Numbered from the stretch's first letter, positions 12,901-22,430 are shown. The stretch: 64,000 nt of DNA from Cycas panzhihuaensis (GCA_023213395.1 CM041465.1:181233741-181297740), one strand, 5' to 3'. Program-made: numbers and translations. Notes: generated from the letters alone by a model not told the origin.

Positions 12901-13253
12901 GTGGCAATACAATGCCGATTAGGCGACCTCCGGTCCTTGGAGCAGCGGAAGATTTAATCTGATTGGAAGAGACACGACATCTAGCAAACTGGGTGCAACA
13001 TATAGAGAAGCAACGACAAAAAGCGTGGCATGACCGCCATCTACGGAAACCACAATTCAGTGAAGGCGATCAAGTATTCTTAACATCTGACGACAAATTC
13101 AAAACGCATCCCGGGAAACTCAAGATGCGATGGTTGGGACCATACATCGCGGAAAGAATTTTCGAGAATGGATCAGTGCAGCTTCGAGAGATCGACGGAC
13201 CTCTGCTACCAACACGGGTAAATGGTAGCAGACTCAAGCCTTACCTTAAGTAG
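9996..13253 (+). pseudogene. Element E pol: RT, RNase H, integrase (broken)
   Basis: An RT lead-in and N-terminal RT lie at 9996-10850, RT fingers/palm to 11380 with FLDD at 11138-11149, and RNase H at about 11460-11900 (HVDASQYVIGCVLAQ). The integrase zinc-binding region is at 12140-12370, the core at 12415-12957 (ATDYTTKWVE, VSDQGAHF) and the C-terminal domain at 12963-13253 (KLKMRWLGPYIAERIF, LKPYLK stop). Stops and frame changes occur at about 10712, 10850, 11100, 11680 and 11800-12040. The integrase third catalytic residue is Lys instead of Glu (codon 12703-12705, NGQAKSSNK), probably a G-to-A change. Confidence 0.9.
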
Positions 13254-13306
13254 CCCAGTTTACCAGCAGGATCAGCTGGTTGTACTATAGCGTATTGCAT
13301 GATGTT

Positions 13307-13352
13307 AAGGCAATCAACTGCCTTGATACCGAGCCATGATCCAGTTCGGTAT
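13307..13352 (+). promoter_or_regulatory. Twin stem-loops after integrase stop (element E)
   Basis: Stem-loop 1 is at 13307-13324 (AAGGCA, loop ATCAAC, TGCCTT). Stem-loop 2 is at 13326-13352 (ATACCGA paired with TTCGGTAT around an A/T-rich loop). They start 54 nt after the integrase stop. The same pair occurs at the same place in B, F and G. A role as an RNA signal (export, packaging or translation) is inference. Confidence 0.55.
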
Positions 13353-13540
13353 GGATATAAAACTTGAAAAAAAATGGGAAAAAATAAAAAATAACCGTAA
13401 CTCATTCTCGATATAAGCAATGACATAATCGGAGAAAAATCAGAGGAAAATTCATCAGCATACAAGCAAATTACGATTATACGTGCAGAAAATGTATGTT
13501 ACAGTGCGTCTGATTGAAACGATGATAAAAGTAGAAAAAG

Positions 13541-13880
13541 CACTATCGTGCACTCAAGGAATTCACTAAAATGCATACGGTTTAAAAAGTGATTGAATTA
13601 CACTATCGTGCACGAAAAATGCAGCGGACAATGCGCATAGTGTAAATAACTTTAAGTGGCTCAATTACATTAAGCGTGCACGGAAAGTGCGTGAGCAGTG
13701 CATACGGTGCAAAGGGCGTAAGTTAAAATTATACATTATACGTACCAACGACGTGCGTGTCGATGCATGTAAAAGATACTTAAGTGACTATTTACGTTAT
13801 CGTGCCAAGGAAATGCACGTGTCGAGCACGCATAATGGAAGTATTTAACATTATATGTACCAAGAGCACGTATAAGATAA
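13541..13880 (+). repeat. Tandem array between integrase and extra ORF (element E)
   Basis: Six diverged units begin near 13541, 13601, 13668, 13734, 13796 and 13849 (spacing 53-67 bp). Each opens with a CACTATCGTGCAC or CATTATACGTACC type word followed about 25 bp later by an ATGCATACGG-like word. Element G has a related array at the matching place. The function is unknown. Confidence 0.6.
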
Positions 13881-14083
13881 AATACGTAAAACGACAAATC
13901 ATTACGTATCTGCAAACATTCCCGTGCGGTACGCAGAGCGGAACGGACTACGGCATGCAAGAATTTGCTCGAGTACGCATCACAGTGCGCTAAACAGAGA
14001 AACGACAAGCGTTCCTCGAGTGCGTGGTGCGGTTCTCTTGATGCGCTTTGGTTTCTTTCTTACCTCTGGAAATCCACGACCAT

Positions 14084-15124
14084 AATGAGGATGACTAGGT
14101 GCCAAGAGGCATACATTCCCAAGCTCAAACAGACCTCCAAGCCCTACCGGTGACATTTCAAGCGAGGTTAAGCGGGCGGTGGAAGGATTATATTTTTTGT
14201 AACCCTATGTATTATGACCCGGAATTAATGGACCAAATCACGATGGCCCTAAAAGCAAAGCAGAAGGTTAAAATGGACACAGATATAGTCCATACAATCA
14301 CTGGACTTCCCAAGGAGGGAGAGGTTCCATTGGGAACAAAAAGATCGGAGGTTGACAGGGAAATGTGGATGAGAGAGCTATGCCAGCCTAACACTCAAAT
14401 AATGTCCGGCGGAATTAGGGTAGCTGACATTATAGACGACAGATTACAGTGGGTGGCCAAAGTGATTAATTCCATGATGCAGGTACTATTAAAAATTTGG
14501 GATGGAGAAAGAATGAATTGGTCCGAATTTTTGTCAGAGAATATGAGGCAACAGTTGCAGGAAATCCGAACACACCCTTTCCACCATCCTTCATTACTTT
14601 TGGTAATATTATTTTACCAGTGTCCGGAAGTTCAATTGACCAGAACCACCATCTCTCCTCGGGAACCAATCATCAAACAGTGGGTAGCAGAGTTCCCAGA
14701 TACAACAACAAGCATGGAAGCCAAACGGAGAGTTCAGAAGCAAATGCAGAAGGTCCTTACCTGGTTACAAAAAACCCCAGGAACACCTATCCCTCATAGG
14801 ACAAAGCAAGCTGTCCATCGTCGCGGGAAGAGGAAGAAAGGGGAGGAGGAAACAGAAGAAGAAGAGGAGGAAGAGGCAGAAGCATCTTGGGAAGAATGGG
14901 AAGACTTCCCAGCAGCAGCAGAGGTCGGAGAGCCCTCAGCACCTCCTACACCGCAGGACAAAGCGGGCCCAATCATTCAGATGATTCAGGATTTGGAGGC
15001 AGGGTATAAAGCAGAAATAGCGGCCCTTCAGGAGAAAATAAAGGAGAAGGATGCCATTATTGCCACCCTGACACAGATAAACGAGGAAATTTTGGGAGGA
15101 CCGAGGCAGCAGGAGCCGCCTTGA
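14084..15124 (+). CDS. Extra ORF downstream of pol (element E), unknown coiled-coil protein
   Basis: I do not recognise this protein. The main open frame runs 14099-15124 (341 codons). Comparison with G shows the natural start is ATG 14084 (MRMTRCQEAYIPKL), in another frame, with a one-base-type shift near 14131-14145. Visible parts: an N-terminal domain with DIVHTITGLPKEGEVP, faintly like plant transposon-associated domains that carry an 'LGLP-G' motif; WVAKVIN; a short hydrophobic run (SLLLVILFY), too short for a normal membrane span; a basic patch HRRGKRKK at about residue 241; a Glu-rich stretch at 245-272; and a predicted coiled coil at about 291-332 (GYKAEIAALQEKIKEKDAII). The position matches that of env-like ORFs in Athila, but there is no signal peptide or membrane helix. 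It is absent from B and F. Confidence 0.7.
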
Positions 15125-15216
15125 GACAGAGTGGGGGAGGGATACCCCGAAATTTTGATTTTTTGAGTTTTGTTGAGCAAGGATGCTCAAACCCATAACT
15201 GTTGACCCGGGATAGA
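15125..15216 (+). promoter_or_regulatory. Element E 3' end signals: hairpin and primer tract
   Basis: A perfect 7-bp hairpin lies at 15173-15190 (TTGAGCA, loop AGGA, TGCTCAA), 26 nt before the 3' LTR. The tract directly before the LTR, GACCCGGGATAGA at 15204-15216, is the family's plus-strand primer candidate but is not a clean purine run. Confidence 0.6.
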
Positions 15217-16006
15217 TGTTGGAGTCAAAAGTGACCCAATGGCTGTGTGAGGACCAGAGGTAGGTCAGATAACCAGAGTTGTGCAGGTATGGACCGTACA
15301 GAGGTACGCAGGAGACAAAACGGCAGAAAAACAAGCATTTTGGGTACGTATGACAGGTGCGTGCACGGGCAGTACGCATGATGAACGCATGCGCGAGCGG
15401 AACCAAGCGGCGTGCGCACGACTCAGGGGACCGGTGAAGACCGTGGAGGTGCGGACGTCTGGACGTCTTAATCAAAGGACTAATTAATTAAGGCCAAACA
15501 AAGTGATTAAGTGAAGAGGTACGCATGACTGAAGTGCGGTTGTATGACAGATCATAACCTTTCACCCAAAAGGTACCAAAGATGAGTACTTAAGGAGGTA
15601 CGCATGATTCACCTGGTTAGGGTGAGCCGGATATCACAGGTACGCAAAGGTGCAGGAGACAAGACGCATGATGCCCAATTGGAGCATGAATGTATGATAA
15701 GTACCATCTGGGTACGCATATATGAATGTATGATCAGATTCTTTGGAATGCTCGAGAATGCATTCCGACCTACATGTAAATGAACTTGAATTAATAAAAG
15801 GAAGAGTTACGTGGAAATTGATGTATGCTTGATGTTGTGATGATGATTTCTTTGAAGTATGTATTGATTTGCATCTTCATGTACCATTCGTGAATTATAT
15901 ATGGAATGCATGTGGAATGTATGTGAATGACCATGTTGACAGTATCCTGAAACTAGACTATAGCGCTGTGTAAACCTTGACAACGGGTGGAATCTCTAAG
16001 TCAACA
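15217..16006 (+). repeat. Element E 3' LTR
   Basis: The 790-bp partner of 5685-6481. It is followed by the target duplication GGAAC (16007-16011) and then the last 14 bases of element B's 5' LTR. Confidence 0.93.
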
Positions 16007-16011
16007 GGAAC

Positions 16012-16025
16012 AACCTCAGTCAACA
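16012..16025 (+). repeat. Element B 5' LTR, part 2
   Basis: AACCTCAGTCAACA repeats the end of B's 3' LTR (21063-21076). It completes the LTR that element E interrupted, and B's primer site TGGTTCCGTTGCC follows at 16027-16039. Confidence 0.9.
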
Positions 16026-16397
16026 TTGGTTCCGTTGCCTACGTCCATTGAGGAGGGACAGGGCCCAGGAGTTTCAAGGAAAGGAATGTGTAAAGGGCAG
16101 AGGACCACAGGCTGCCGCCGTGATGGCAGATCAGAACTAAGCCACCGGCAGCCAGGGGACCTTCCAATGCCACCTAAAAGGCATTCAAGGTCAGAAGAGC
16201 CACAAAAGGATACTTCACCCAAAGGGAAGGAAACCAGCAGACAAAGGGCATTACGATAGTCGAAGGAGTCAAAACTGAGAAGGGCGAGGAGATTAAGTTC
16301 GCAGAACAACGAGACTAAGGGACAGTCCGTTGAAGGATCTGAGGCAAGTGGAGCCCAAACACCTCAAGAACAAGAAGAGGGAACTAATGGCGAACGT

Positions 16398-19300
16398 ATG
16401 GTATTAACACCAGCCCCAATCAAAGATGATTTGTTTAGCCCAGAATATGAAGAAAAATCAAGGGTGAATGAGGAACATAAGCAAACTTTTAAAGAGGGAA
16501 GTATACCTGTGGAGGACAGTCCGAAGGACCCAAGTGACAGCGAAAAGAAGGTAGAGGAAGGTCCCTCGGCATATTGGGAAAATAAGCTCACAAGACAGCT
16601 TTTTGAAGATTCATCAGAAAAGGGATCTGATCAATCATATATTACAGTGACACCGTTAACTATACAAGTGCCAGGTGTAGTAGAACCTATACATATCAAA
16701 ACTCCATTTAAGAATCCATTGTTTGGGAAGCATAATACAGTAGTAGGCACTCCAAATGCATCCCCGAAGGAGGAGAAAAGGGAAGAATCACCACCAGGTG
16801 GGACAACGTTGCAATCCCCCAAGATGGATGATTACAGAGACTTTGGAAAGTTGATTTTCAACGACACTTTGGATGCAGTAGAACACATATACCTCTTTCA
16901 GAATCTGATTGACGTGAAAAAGATTACAGACAAGGATGAAATAAAAGCCAGATTCGCCTGTACACTGAGGGGAGTACCATTGGCATTGTACAAAGAAATA
17001 AACAAGAATGATTCATGGGCAAAGATCAAGAAATCCTTCGAGGAAAGATTTCAGAAGTTTCGTAGTAACGAAGCAGTGGAAATCGCCTTGAGGGAAATTA
17101 AACAAAGGCCGGGAGAATCAGTGCTAACTTATATCAGCAGAATGAAAATCATCGCAGCCAGTATGATTAATGAAACAGTAACTGACCACAACATGAAGAA
17201 CTATTTTGTGAGAGGATTGAATGAAAAACTGAGAGCCATGATGCATGCCCATCCGTTGAAATCATTTAAAAATGCCCAAGATTTAGCATTGGATTTTGAA
17301 ATGGAGATGGATGCACAGGCAGGAGGACATGACTCCCTACTATTAAGATTGCAAGAGGAGATTAGGGAACTCAAGCAAAATCAGTATAATCGACCCTTCT
17401 GCCAGGTGGGAATAGCAGAAGAGGAATCGGAATTGGAAGCCTTAAGAAAGGAAGTGGCCAGGCTAAAGATCAGAAATAACAGAGAAGAAGAAGAAACGAC
17501 GAAAAAGAAAGACCATGCCGAGAGGGTAACCAAATGGTGCCATATTTGTGAAGAGAATTCACATACCACTAAAGAATGTGAACTAAATCTAAAAAATAGT
17601 GCGTTGCACCAACAGGACAGATGGTGCCACATACGCGATGTAGATACGCATACGACTAAGGATTGCTTCTACAATCGCAGAGGGAAAGCCTACAGAGGAC
17701 GAGGTCGGGGAAGGGGAGGCAACCCACCTCGAAATGTTTACACAACGAGGGGTACACAGGAGCCCTCGAGAAAGAAACAACCCATGGGAAGACGCCTCAT
17801 TTGTTTACAATTTGGGCACTGGAAGTCTGAATGCCCAACTAAACAAGAATACAAACAGAAACCATTCGTATGCAATAATTGCAGCTCAAGTGAGCATAAG
17901 ACAGAGGATTGTAAAGGAAAGGCCAAAGCCACTAACCTAATGACGATTATACCGGAAAGTAAAAATGTAAAACTCCAAAATAAACAAAAGGAGAAACAGA
18001 ATGGAGAATACCCGAATCCACAAACAGAAATAAATCGGTTTAAGCAAGCAAAACAAGTGTTGGATGGCTTAGCTCAAGAGGAAAATATATTACCAATAGG
18101 GAAACCAGAAACCAAATATGTGTACGTATGGAAAAACAAGCAGAAAGAGAAAAACAACATACCAGAAGAGCCAAAGATACAGCCTCAAATGGCACAAATG
18201 GAAGAACTACTTAAGGGATTAACAGCAGAGGATATTCCGAGAATGCTGTTGTTAATGGAGAATTTGGTCAAGCAACAACAATTAACTATCCCCCTATGCC
18301 AAGTCATTGATTGGATTAAAGGAGGAATATTACAACACGGAATTACAAAAAGTTTGAAGAAAATTATGCCATCATTTGATGTGGATCCTACGGTGATGAT
18401 TACAATATTGGGAGAAACATTTCCGAAGGTGATTGTTAATGGGGGAGCAGTAGTAAATGTTCTGCCTACCTCCACATGGCGGAAATTGGGGAGCCCAAAG
18501 CTGGAAGCAGCAACGTACAAATTGAAGTTGGCGAATGAACTTCTAGTACGACCTGTGGGAAAATTAGCAGATATCAGAGTAGATGTGGCAGGAATTGTGG
18601 TGAAAATTGATTTCACCATCGTGGAAACAGAAAAGGGAGGAATACCCTATCCGGCCTTATTAGGGAGGCCATGGTTATACAAAACCCAATGTTTACAGAA
18701 TTGGAAAAATGTAACTTTTACTCTGTCGGATGGGGGAAGTGAAGTAGTATTACCAATGTTGGGGAAGAACTCCATTGAGGTGATACCTGACAACGGGTCA
18801 AGTACAACCGTTGTGAGTGAAGCAACAGCTTCTTCATTTGACGAAGAAAATCTCTACCATACGGCCGAAGAACCTACCAAATTGATCGACCGCCAAGAAG
18901 CAGAACCGACGTACTTTGGAGAAATTTACAACTCTTCAGACGATGAAAACGGGATGAGATTTGTGGATTACTGGCTACAAGATGCATATGAAGTCAATCC
19001 CTCATCCTATAGGTGTAACCTGCTTTCTTGGAATGTAACCAAGGATGTTGATATTAATTCTAAATTTGTTGATTATACGAGTGTTAATAATAACATAAAA
19101 AACCTAGACCCAAACCCAAATCCCCCTTTTAACCCAAACCCTTACCCTAATTCACTTCCCAATACCCCAACCCTCTCTAACCCTAACCTTCCCTCTACCT
19201 CCAGTGTGGGTCTTGAGGTAGATTGCCCTTCCCCACCCCCATCCCAGCCCGAGGAAGGAAGTAACAAACCTTCCTCATCTTCTTTAGAGGTACACCTACC

Positions 19301-19814
19301 CAGCGAAAGATCCTTTTCAACCATCGGTGCCAAATTTAAAGAAGACGAGAAGGAACTTGCTGAGAGTATCCTTAAAGATTCCGGTCTAGGAAACAAAATT
19401 GCCACTCCAGAAGATAGAAATCATGGAGAATACGTTGGAGATTATGTGAAACCCTTTTATGGAGAACCACTATATGGAATTTTCCATTTGAGACATTGTA
19501 GAGAACATTGGTTAGGAGAAGATCAATTAAGGGATCATAAGAAGAAACTGACAAAGCATACCATACCAAGGAAAAGGCGAAAAAAGACACGGCACGATTG
19601 CCACGACAAGACATCATATTTCAAGAAGGGTGATCAAGTATGGCGATTCGACAACAAATCCCAAACAACCCAAGGAGAATTGAAGATGCATTGGAAAGGC
19701 CCATATATGATTGAGAAGGTGTACCAGAATGGCACTATCCAGTTGAAGAAACTATCAGGCCAGCTACTACCTGAAATGGTCAAGGATAGTAAACTGAAAC
19801 CCTATATCAACTAG
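16398..19814 (+). CDS. Element B Gag-protease fused to integrase C-terminal tail
   Basis: This is 1138 codons without a stop. The family start MPPKRxS is upstream in the same frame at 16167, but a TAG at 16257-16259 (TGG in relatives) breaks it; the frame is open from 16260. The Gag core is at about residues 140-310 (MDDYRDFGKLIFNDT, ACTLRGVPLALYKE). Four CCHC-type knuckles lie at 17538-17579, 17625-17666 (second Cys is Arg), 17793-17834 (first Cys is Arg) and 17871-17912. The protease region has VNGGAVVNVLP, with Asn replacing the catalytic Asp at 18438-18440. After EHWLGE (about 19515) the sequence jumps to the integrase tail (KKGDQVWRF, LKMHWKGPYMIEKVY, LKPYIN stop). RT, RNase H and the integrase core are missing without loss of frame. 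The usable start may be 16398 or read-through of the TAG; this is uncertain. Confidence 0.85.
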   Translation: MVLTPAPIKDDLFSPEYEEKSRVNEEHKQTFKEGSIPVEDSPKDPSDSEKKVEEGPSAYWENKLTRQLFEDSSEKGSDQSYITVTPLTIQVPGVVEPIHIKTPFKNPLFGKHNTVVGTPNASPKEEKREESPPGGTTLQSPKMDDYRDFGKLIFNDTLDAVEHIYLFQNLIDVKKITDKDEIKARFACTLRGVPLALYKEINKNDSWAKIKKSFEERFQKFRSNEAVEIALREIKQRPGESVLTYISRMKIIAASMINETVTDHNMKNYFVRGLNEKLRAMMHAHPLKSFKNAQDLALDFEMEMDAQAGGHDSLLLRLQEEIRELKQNQYNRPFCQVGIAEEESELEALRKEVARLKIRNNREEEETTKKKDHAERVTKWCHICEENSHTTKECELNLKNSALHQQDRWCHIRDVDTHTTKDCFYNRRGKAYRGRGRGRGGNPPRNVYTTRGTQEPSRKKQPMGRRLICLQFGHWKSECPTKQEYKQKPFVCNNCSSSEHKTEDCKGKAKATNLMTIIPESKNVKLQNKQKEKQNGEYPNPQTEINRFKQAKQVLDGLAQEENILPIGKPETKYVYVWKNKQKEKNNIPEEPKIQPQMAQMEELLKGLTAEDIPRMLLLMENLVKQQQLTIPLCQVIDWIKGGILQHGITKSLKKIMPSFDVDPTVMITILGETFPKVIVNGGAVVNVLPTSTWRKLGSPKLEAATYKLKLANELLVRPVGKLADIRVDVAGIVVKIDFTIVETEKGGIPYPALLGRPWLYKTQCLQNWKNVTFTLSDGGSEVVLPMLGKNSIEVIPDNGSSTTVVSEATASSFDEENLYHTAEEPTKLIDRQEAEPTYFGEIYNSSDDENGMRFVDYWLQDAYEVNPSSYRCNLLSWNVTKDVDINSKFVDYTSVNNNIKNLDPNPNPPFNPNPYPNSLPNTPTLSNPNLPSTSSVGLEVDCPSPPPSQPEEGSNKPSSSSLEVHLPSERSFSTIGAKFKEDEKELAESILKDSGLGNKIATPEDRNHGEYVGDYVKPFYGEPLYGIFHLRHCREHWLGEDQLRDHKKKLTKHTIPRKRRKKTRHDCHDKTSYFKKGDQVWRFDNKSQTTQGELKMHWKGPYMIEKVYQNGTIQLKKLSGQLLPEMVKDSKLKPYIN

Positions 19815-20218
19815 GGTGGAGCAACTTACCAGTCGGATCAACTGGTTGTACTATAGCGCGTTGCATGAAGTTGAGGCAAAATCGAATTGCCTTGATACCG
19901 GAACGTGATTCAGTTCGGTATGTAACATAAAATACAAAAAAAAAAAAAATTAAAAGCAAAACAACAAGAACTCATATCATACAAATAAGCAATATGGTGA
20001 AGCATGGAGGAAAGATATATCATCATACGAAAAATCGAGGGAAAGTTGAACAAAACAAAGAGCCAATAGATGAGGATTTATTAACCAAGAATGGCGACCA
20101 AGCAGCGGAGTACAAGCAGCAGGGGCAGCCTTAGAACAGAGAGGGGGAGGAATACCCCAAATTTTGAATTTTTTGTTGAGCAAGGATGCTCAACCCAATC
20201 ATATTGACCCGAGATAGA
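19815..20218 (+). promoter_or_regulatory. Element B 3' non-coding signals
   Basis: Twin stem-loops lie at 19873-19893 and 19895-19921, 59 nt after the stop. A remnant at about 20097-20160 matches the end of the extra ORF region of E (cagcagg...ccttgagacag...gggggagg), so the array and extra ORF were lost from an ancestor that had them. A perfect hairpin is at 20176-20193 and the tract GACCCGAGATAGA is at 20206-20218, directly before the LTR. Confidence 0.6.
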
Positions 20219-21076
20219 TGTTGGGACATATTGTAACACATAGGCCTTGAGGAAGGCGGAATACAAGCTTGTATTGACCAAAGGAATGCAGGTATGGACC
20301 GTACGAAGGTACGCACCAGGCAAAACAGTGGAAAAACCCGGCGTGCAGGTGCGTATGTGCGTGCGTACCTCGAATGGACGCAACACGTATACGCACCGGC
20401 GTAATCGGAAATAGACAGGCGGACGCATGGCAAGACGGGGCCGTGGAAGCTGGGAGCTACTGGCGTATGTACGGATGTACGGATCAGAAAAGACACCATT
20501 AAGGAGACTTAATCAAATGTTAAAGTGAAAGGGTACCTTGGTGACAAAAAGGTATGGTTATGACTTTGGGTCATAACCTTTCATCCAAAAGGCATCAAAG
20601 GGACATATTTAATGGTGCTTTGAGGACCATTCCAGTGTGAGAGCCGAGTGATTCAATCCTATTGTATACTCTCGAGGGTGAGAGCCGAATATTCAGGGTA
20701 CGCAATGGTACGGATGCCAGCACGCATGACAGCCGATTGAAGCAGTGTTTATTGATAAGTACCATCTGGGTACGCATGTAAAGAGTGTATCTTTGTTGGA
20801 ATGCACAGAATGCATTTCAGCCCTCCGTAATTGAACTTATTGCTTAATGGAAAGAAGAGTTACATGGAAAAGCGTATTCTCTGTGTTTATCGGGATGAAA
20901 TCTTTGAATATGTGTTGATTTACGTGTTCTTTGTGTACTATTGTGATATAATTCGTGAATAATGATGGAATGTATGTGAATAACCATGTTGACAGTATCC
21001 TAACTAGACTATAGCCTGTGTAACCCTGACAAGTCCACTGTTCCCACAAGTGCAGTGGGAACAACCTCAGTCAACA
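20219..21076 (+). repeat. Element B 3' LTR
   Basis: 858 bp, starting TGTTGGGACA and ending CAGTCAACA, followed by the target duplication CTTCC (21077-21081). The inverted repeat GGTTATGAC/GTCATAACC is at 20556-20578. Confidence 0.93.
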
Positions 21077-21081
21077 CTTCC

Positions 21082-22342
21082 CCATTGTTTTTTACATCCA
21101 TTATCAAACAGAGGCCATTTTCATCAAACATAGTTCTCAACCCCTTTTTACTAAGTTGTGAGACAGACAAGAGATTCATCTTAAGGTCAAGCACCCATAG
21201 CACATTTCCAATTTTCTTTACATTGCCCTGAACACTAATGGAGATAGTGCCCATTCCTTTAATTTCTAAAGGATGTTTGTCACCTAATTCAACTGACTTA
21301 TGGACATCACAAGGTTTCAAATTTTCAAACCAGTCATGACGACTCATCATGTGTCGAGAAGCTCCTGAATCAATAAACCATGTATCAGTCTCTTTTAGAC
21401 CTGCTGACAAGGCAACTATGAAGGTTGTTTCTTCTTCAACTTCTTCCACCTGTTCTTTGTTGTAGTTGCCCATTGGTCTTTTCCCTCTCTGAATGTCCAA
21501 TCTTCTCTGAGAACATTGATATGGGTAGTGTCCTGCCTGTCCACAATTATAGCATATTTCAAACATTCTGCAGGTACTAGCAAAGTGTCCAAGTTTGCCA
21601 CAATTGAAGCATATCCTGGAATCACAATTTCTTCCGCGTCCTCTGTTATCCGGATATCGTCCACGACCAAGAGTTCTAGAATCTGGGGTCCGACCTCTTC
21701 CTCATGATTGATTTCGTCCTCGAGGTCCCAGATTTAACCTGGAAGCAAATGCATCCTCCAGTTCCGTTGAGTCTTCATATTGTCTGTTTCTCTGTTCCTG
21801 TCTAAATAATATTCCAGTTAGTTCATCAAGAGTCATTGTATCAATTTGATTACTGTTTGTAATAGTGTTGATAGTTACGTCAAAGATCTTGGGCAGTTTG
21901 TTGGCTACCATGTGAACAAGTTCCCCAACACTCAATAGATCATTTTTGAGAGAAGTAACTTTATGTATAAATTCTGTCACTGTTTCATGATCTCTCATGT
22001 ATAATTTATATAATTCTTCTTTTAAGACAAATATTCGGGCCTTATTCTTTTAACCAAATAAATTTTCAAAACATTTCCAAATGCTTGGAGTGGAAGTTAA
22101 TTTCTCAACGTACACCAGTAAGGAATCTGCTACAGAAAGTTTGAGAATAAAAACGCCCACATTATCCCTTTCTAACCAGCTAGGTAGAGAAGCACTAGCA
22201 TCATCTGGTCTGGTTTCAATCCCAAGAGCAATATTCCAAGCATTTCGGGCCTGAGGAGGGTCTCAATTTTAATTTTCCATATGTGATAGTTTCCTTTTGT
22301 GAGTTTGTCTTGTTCTAACAGACCAAACAAAGGTGAAGCCAT
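21082..22342 (-). pseudogene. Element A copia Gag and protease (broken)
   Basis: Read on the minus strand, an ATG at 22340-22342 opens MASPLFGLLEQDKLTKGNYH, the typical copia Gag start. A frame change follows near 22260 and a stop near 22050. The Gag core (MRDHETVTEFIHKVTSLKND) is at 21702-21998. Two CCHC knuckles (CFNCGKLGHFASTC, CYNCGQAGHYPYQC) lie at about 21540-21620 and a protease site WFIDSGASRHM with intact DSG at about 21340-21375. The frame then reaches the CTTCC duplication and continues on the far side of element B at 4830. No cellular function. Confidence 0.88.
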
Positions 22343-22430
22343 AATTAATAAGATAGAAGGATTCTGGACAGTTCTGGTCGTACAACTATACGGATTTCCG
22401 TACGATTTTCGTATAAACCCTAAGTGTACG

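Larger units (their letters stand above)
5685..16006 (+). mobile_element. Element E: full-type Ty3/gypsy element with extra ORF
   Basis: LTRs of 797 and 790 bp begin TGTTGGAGTC and end AAGTCAACA. GGAAC is duplicated at 5680-5684 and 16007-16011, placing it inside the 5' LTR of B. Order: LTR, primer site, Gag, protease, RT, RNase H, integrase, tandem array, extra ORF, 3' LTR. RT wording (FLDDWTLYG, DGFSGYNQV) resembles the non-chromovirus Athila/Tat side of the gypsy group. I see no second (archaeal-type) RNase H, so it is not a clear Tat element. Coding parts have many small indels. It is the youngest layer of nest 1. Confidence 0.93.
4831..21076 (+). mobile_element. Element B: reduced Ty3/gypsy element (Gag-PR-IN tail), split by element E
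   Basis: The LTRs start TGTTGGGACA and end CAGTCAACA, and CTTCC is duplicated at 4826-4830 and 21077-21081, so it inserted into copia element A. Its own sequence is 4831-5684, 16012-20218 and the 3' LTR. The interior is only about 4.2 kb because RT, RNase H and the integrase core are missing. What remains is one long Gag-protease-integrase-tail frame plus conserved 3' non-coding signals. It is closely related to E, F and G and shares its deletion with F. Confidence 0.93.

Noticed and set aside
14470-14650. Extra ORF as an envelope glycoprotein
   Set aside because: Only a 9-residue hydrophobic run, no signal peptide, no C-terminal anchor; the C-terminus is a coiled coil.
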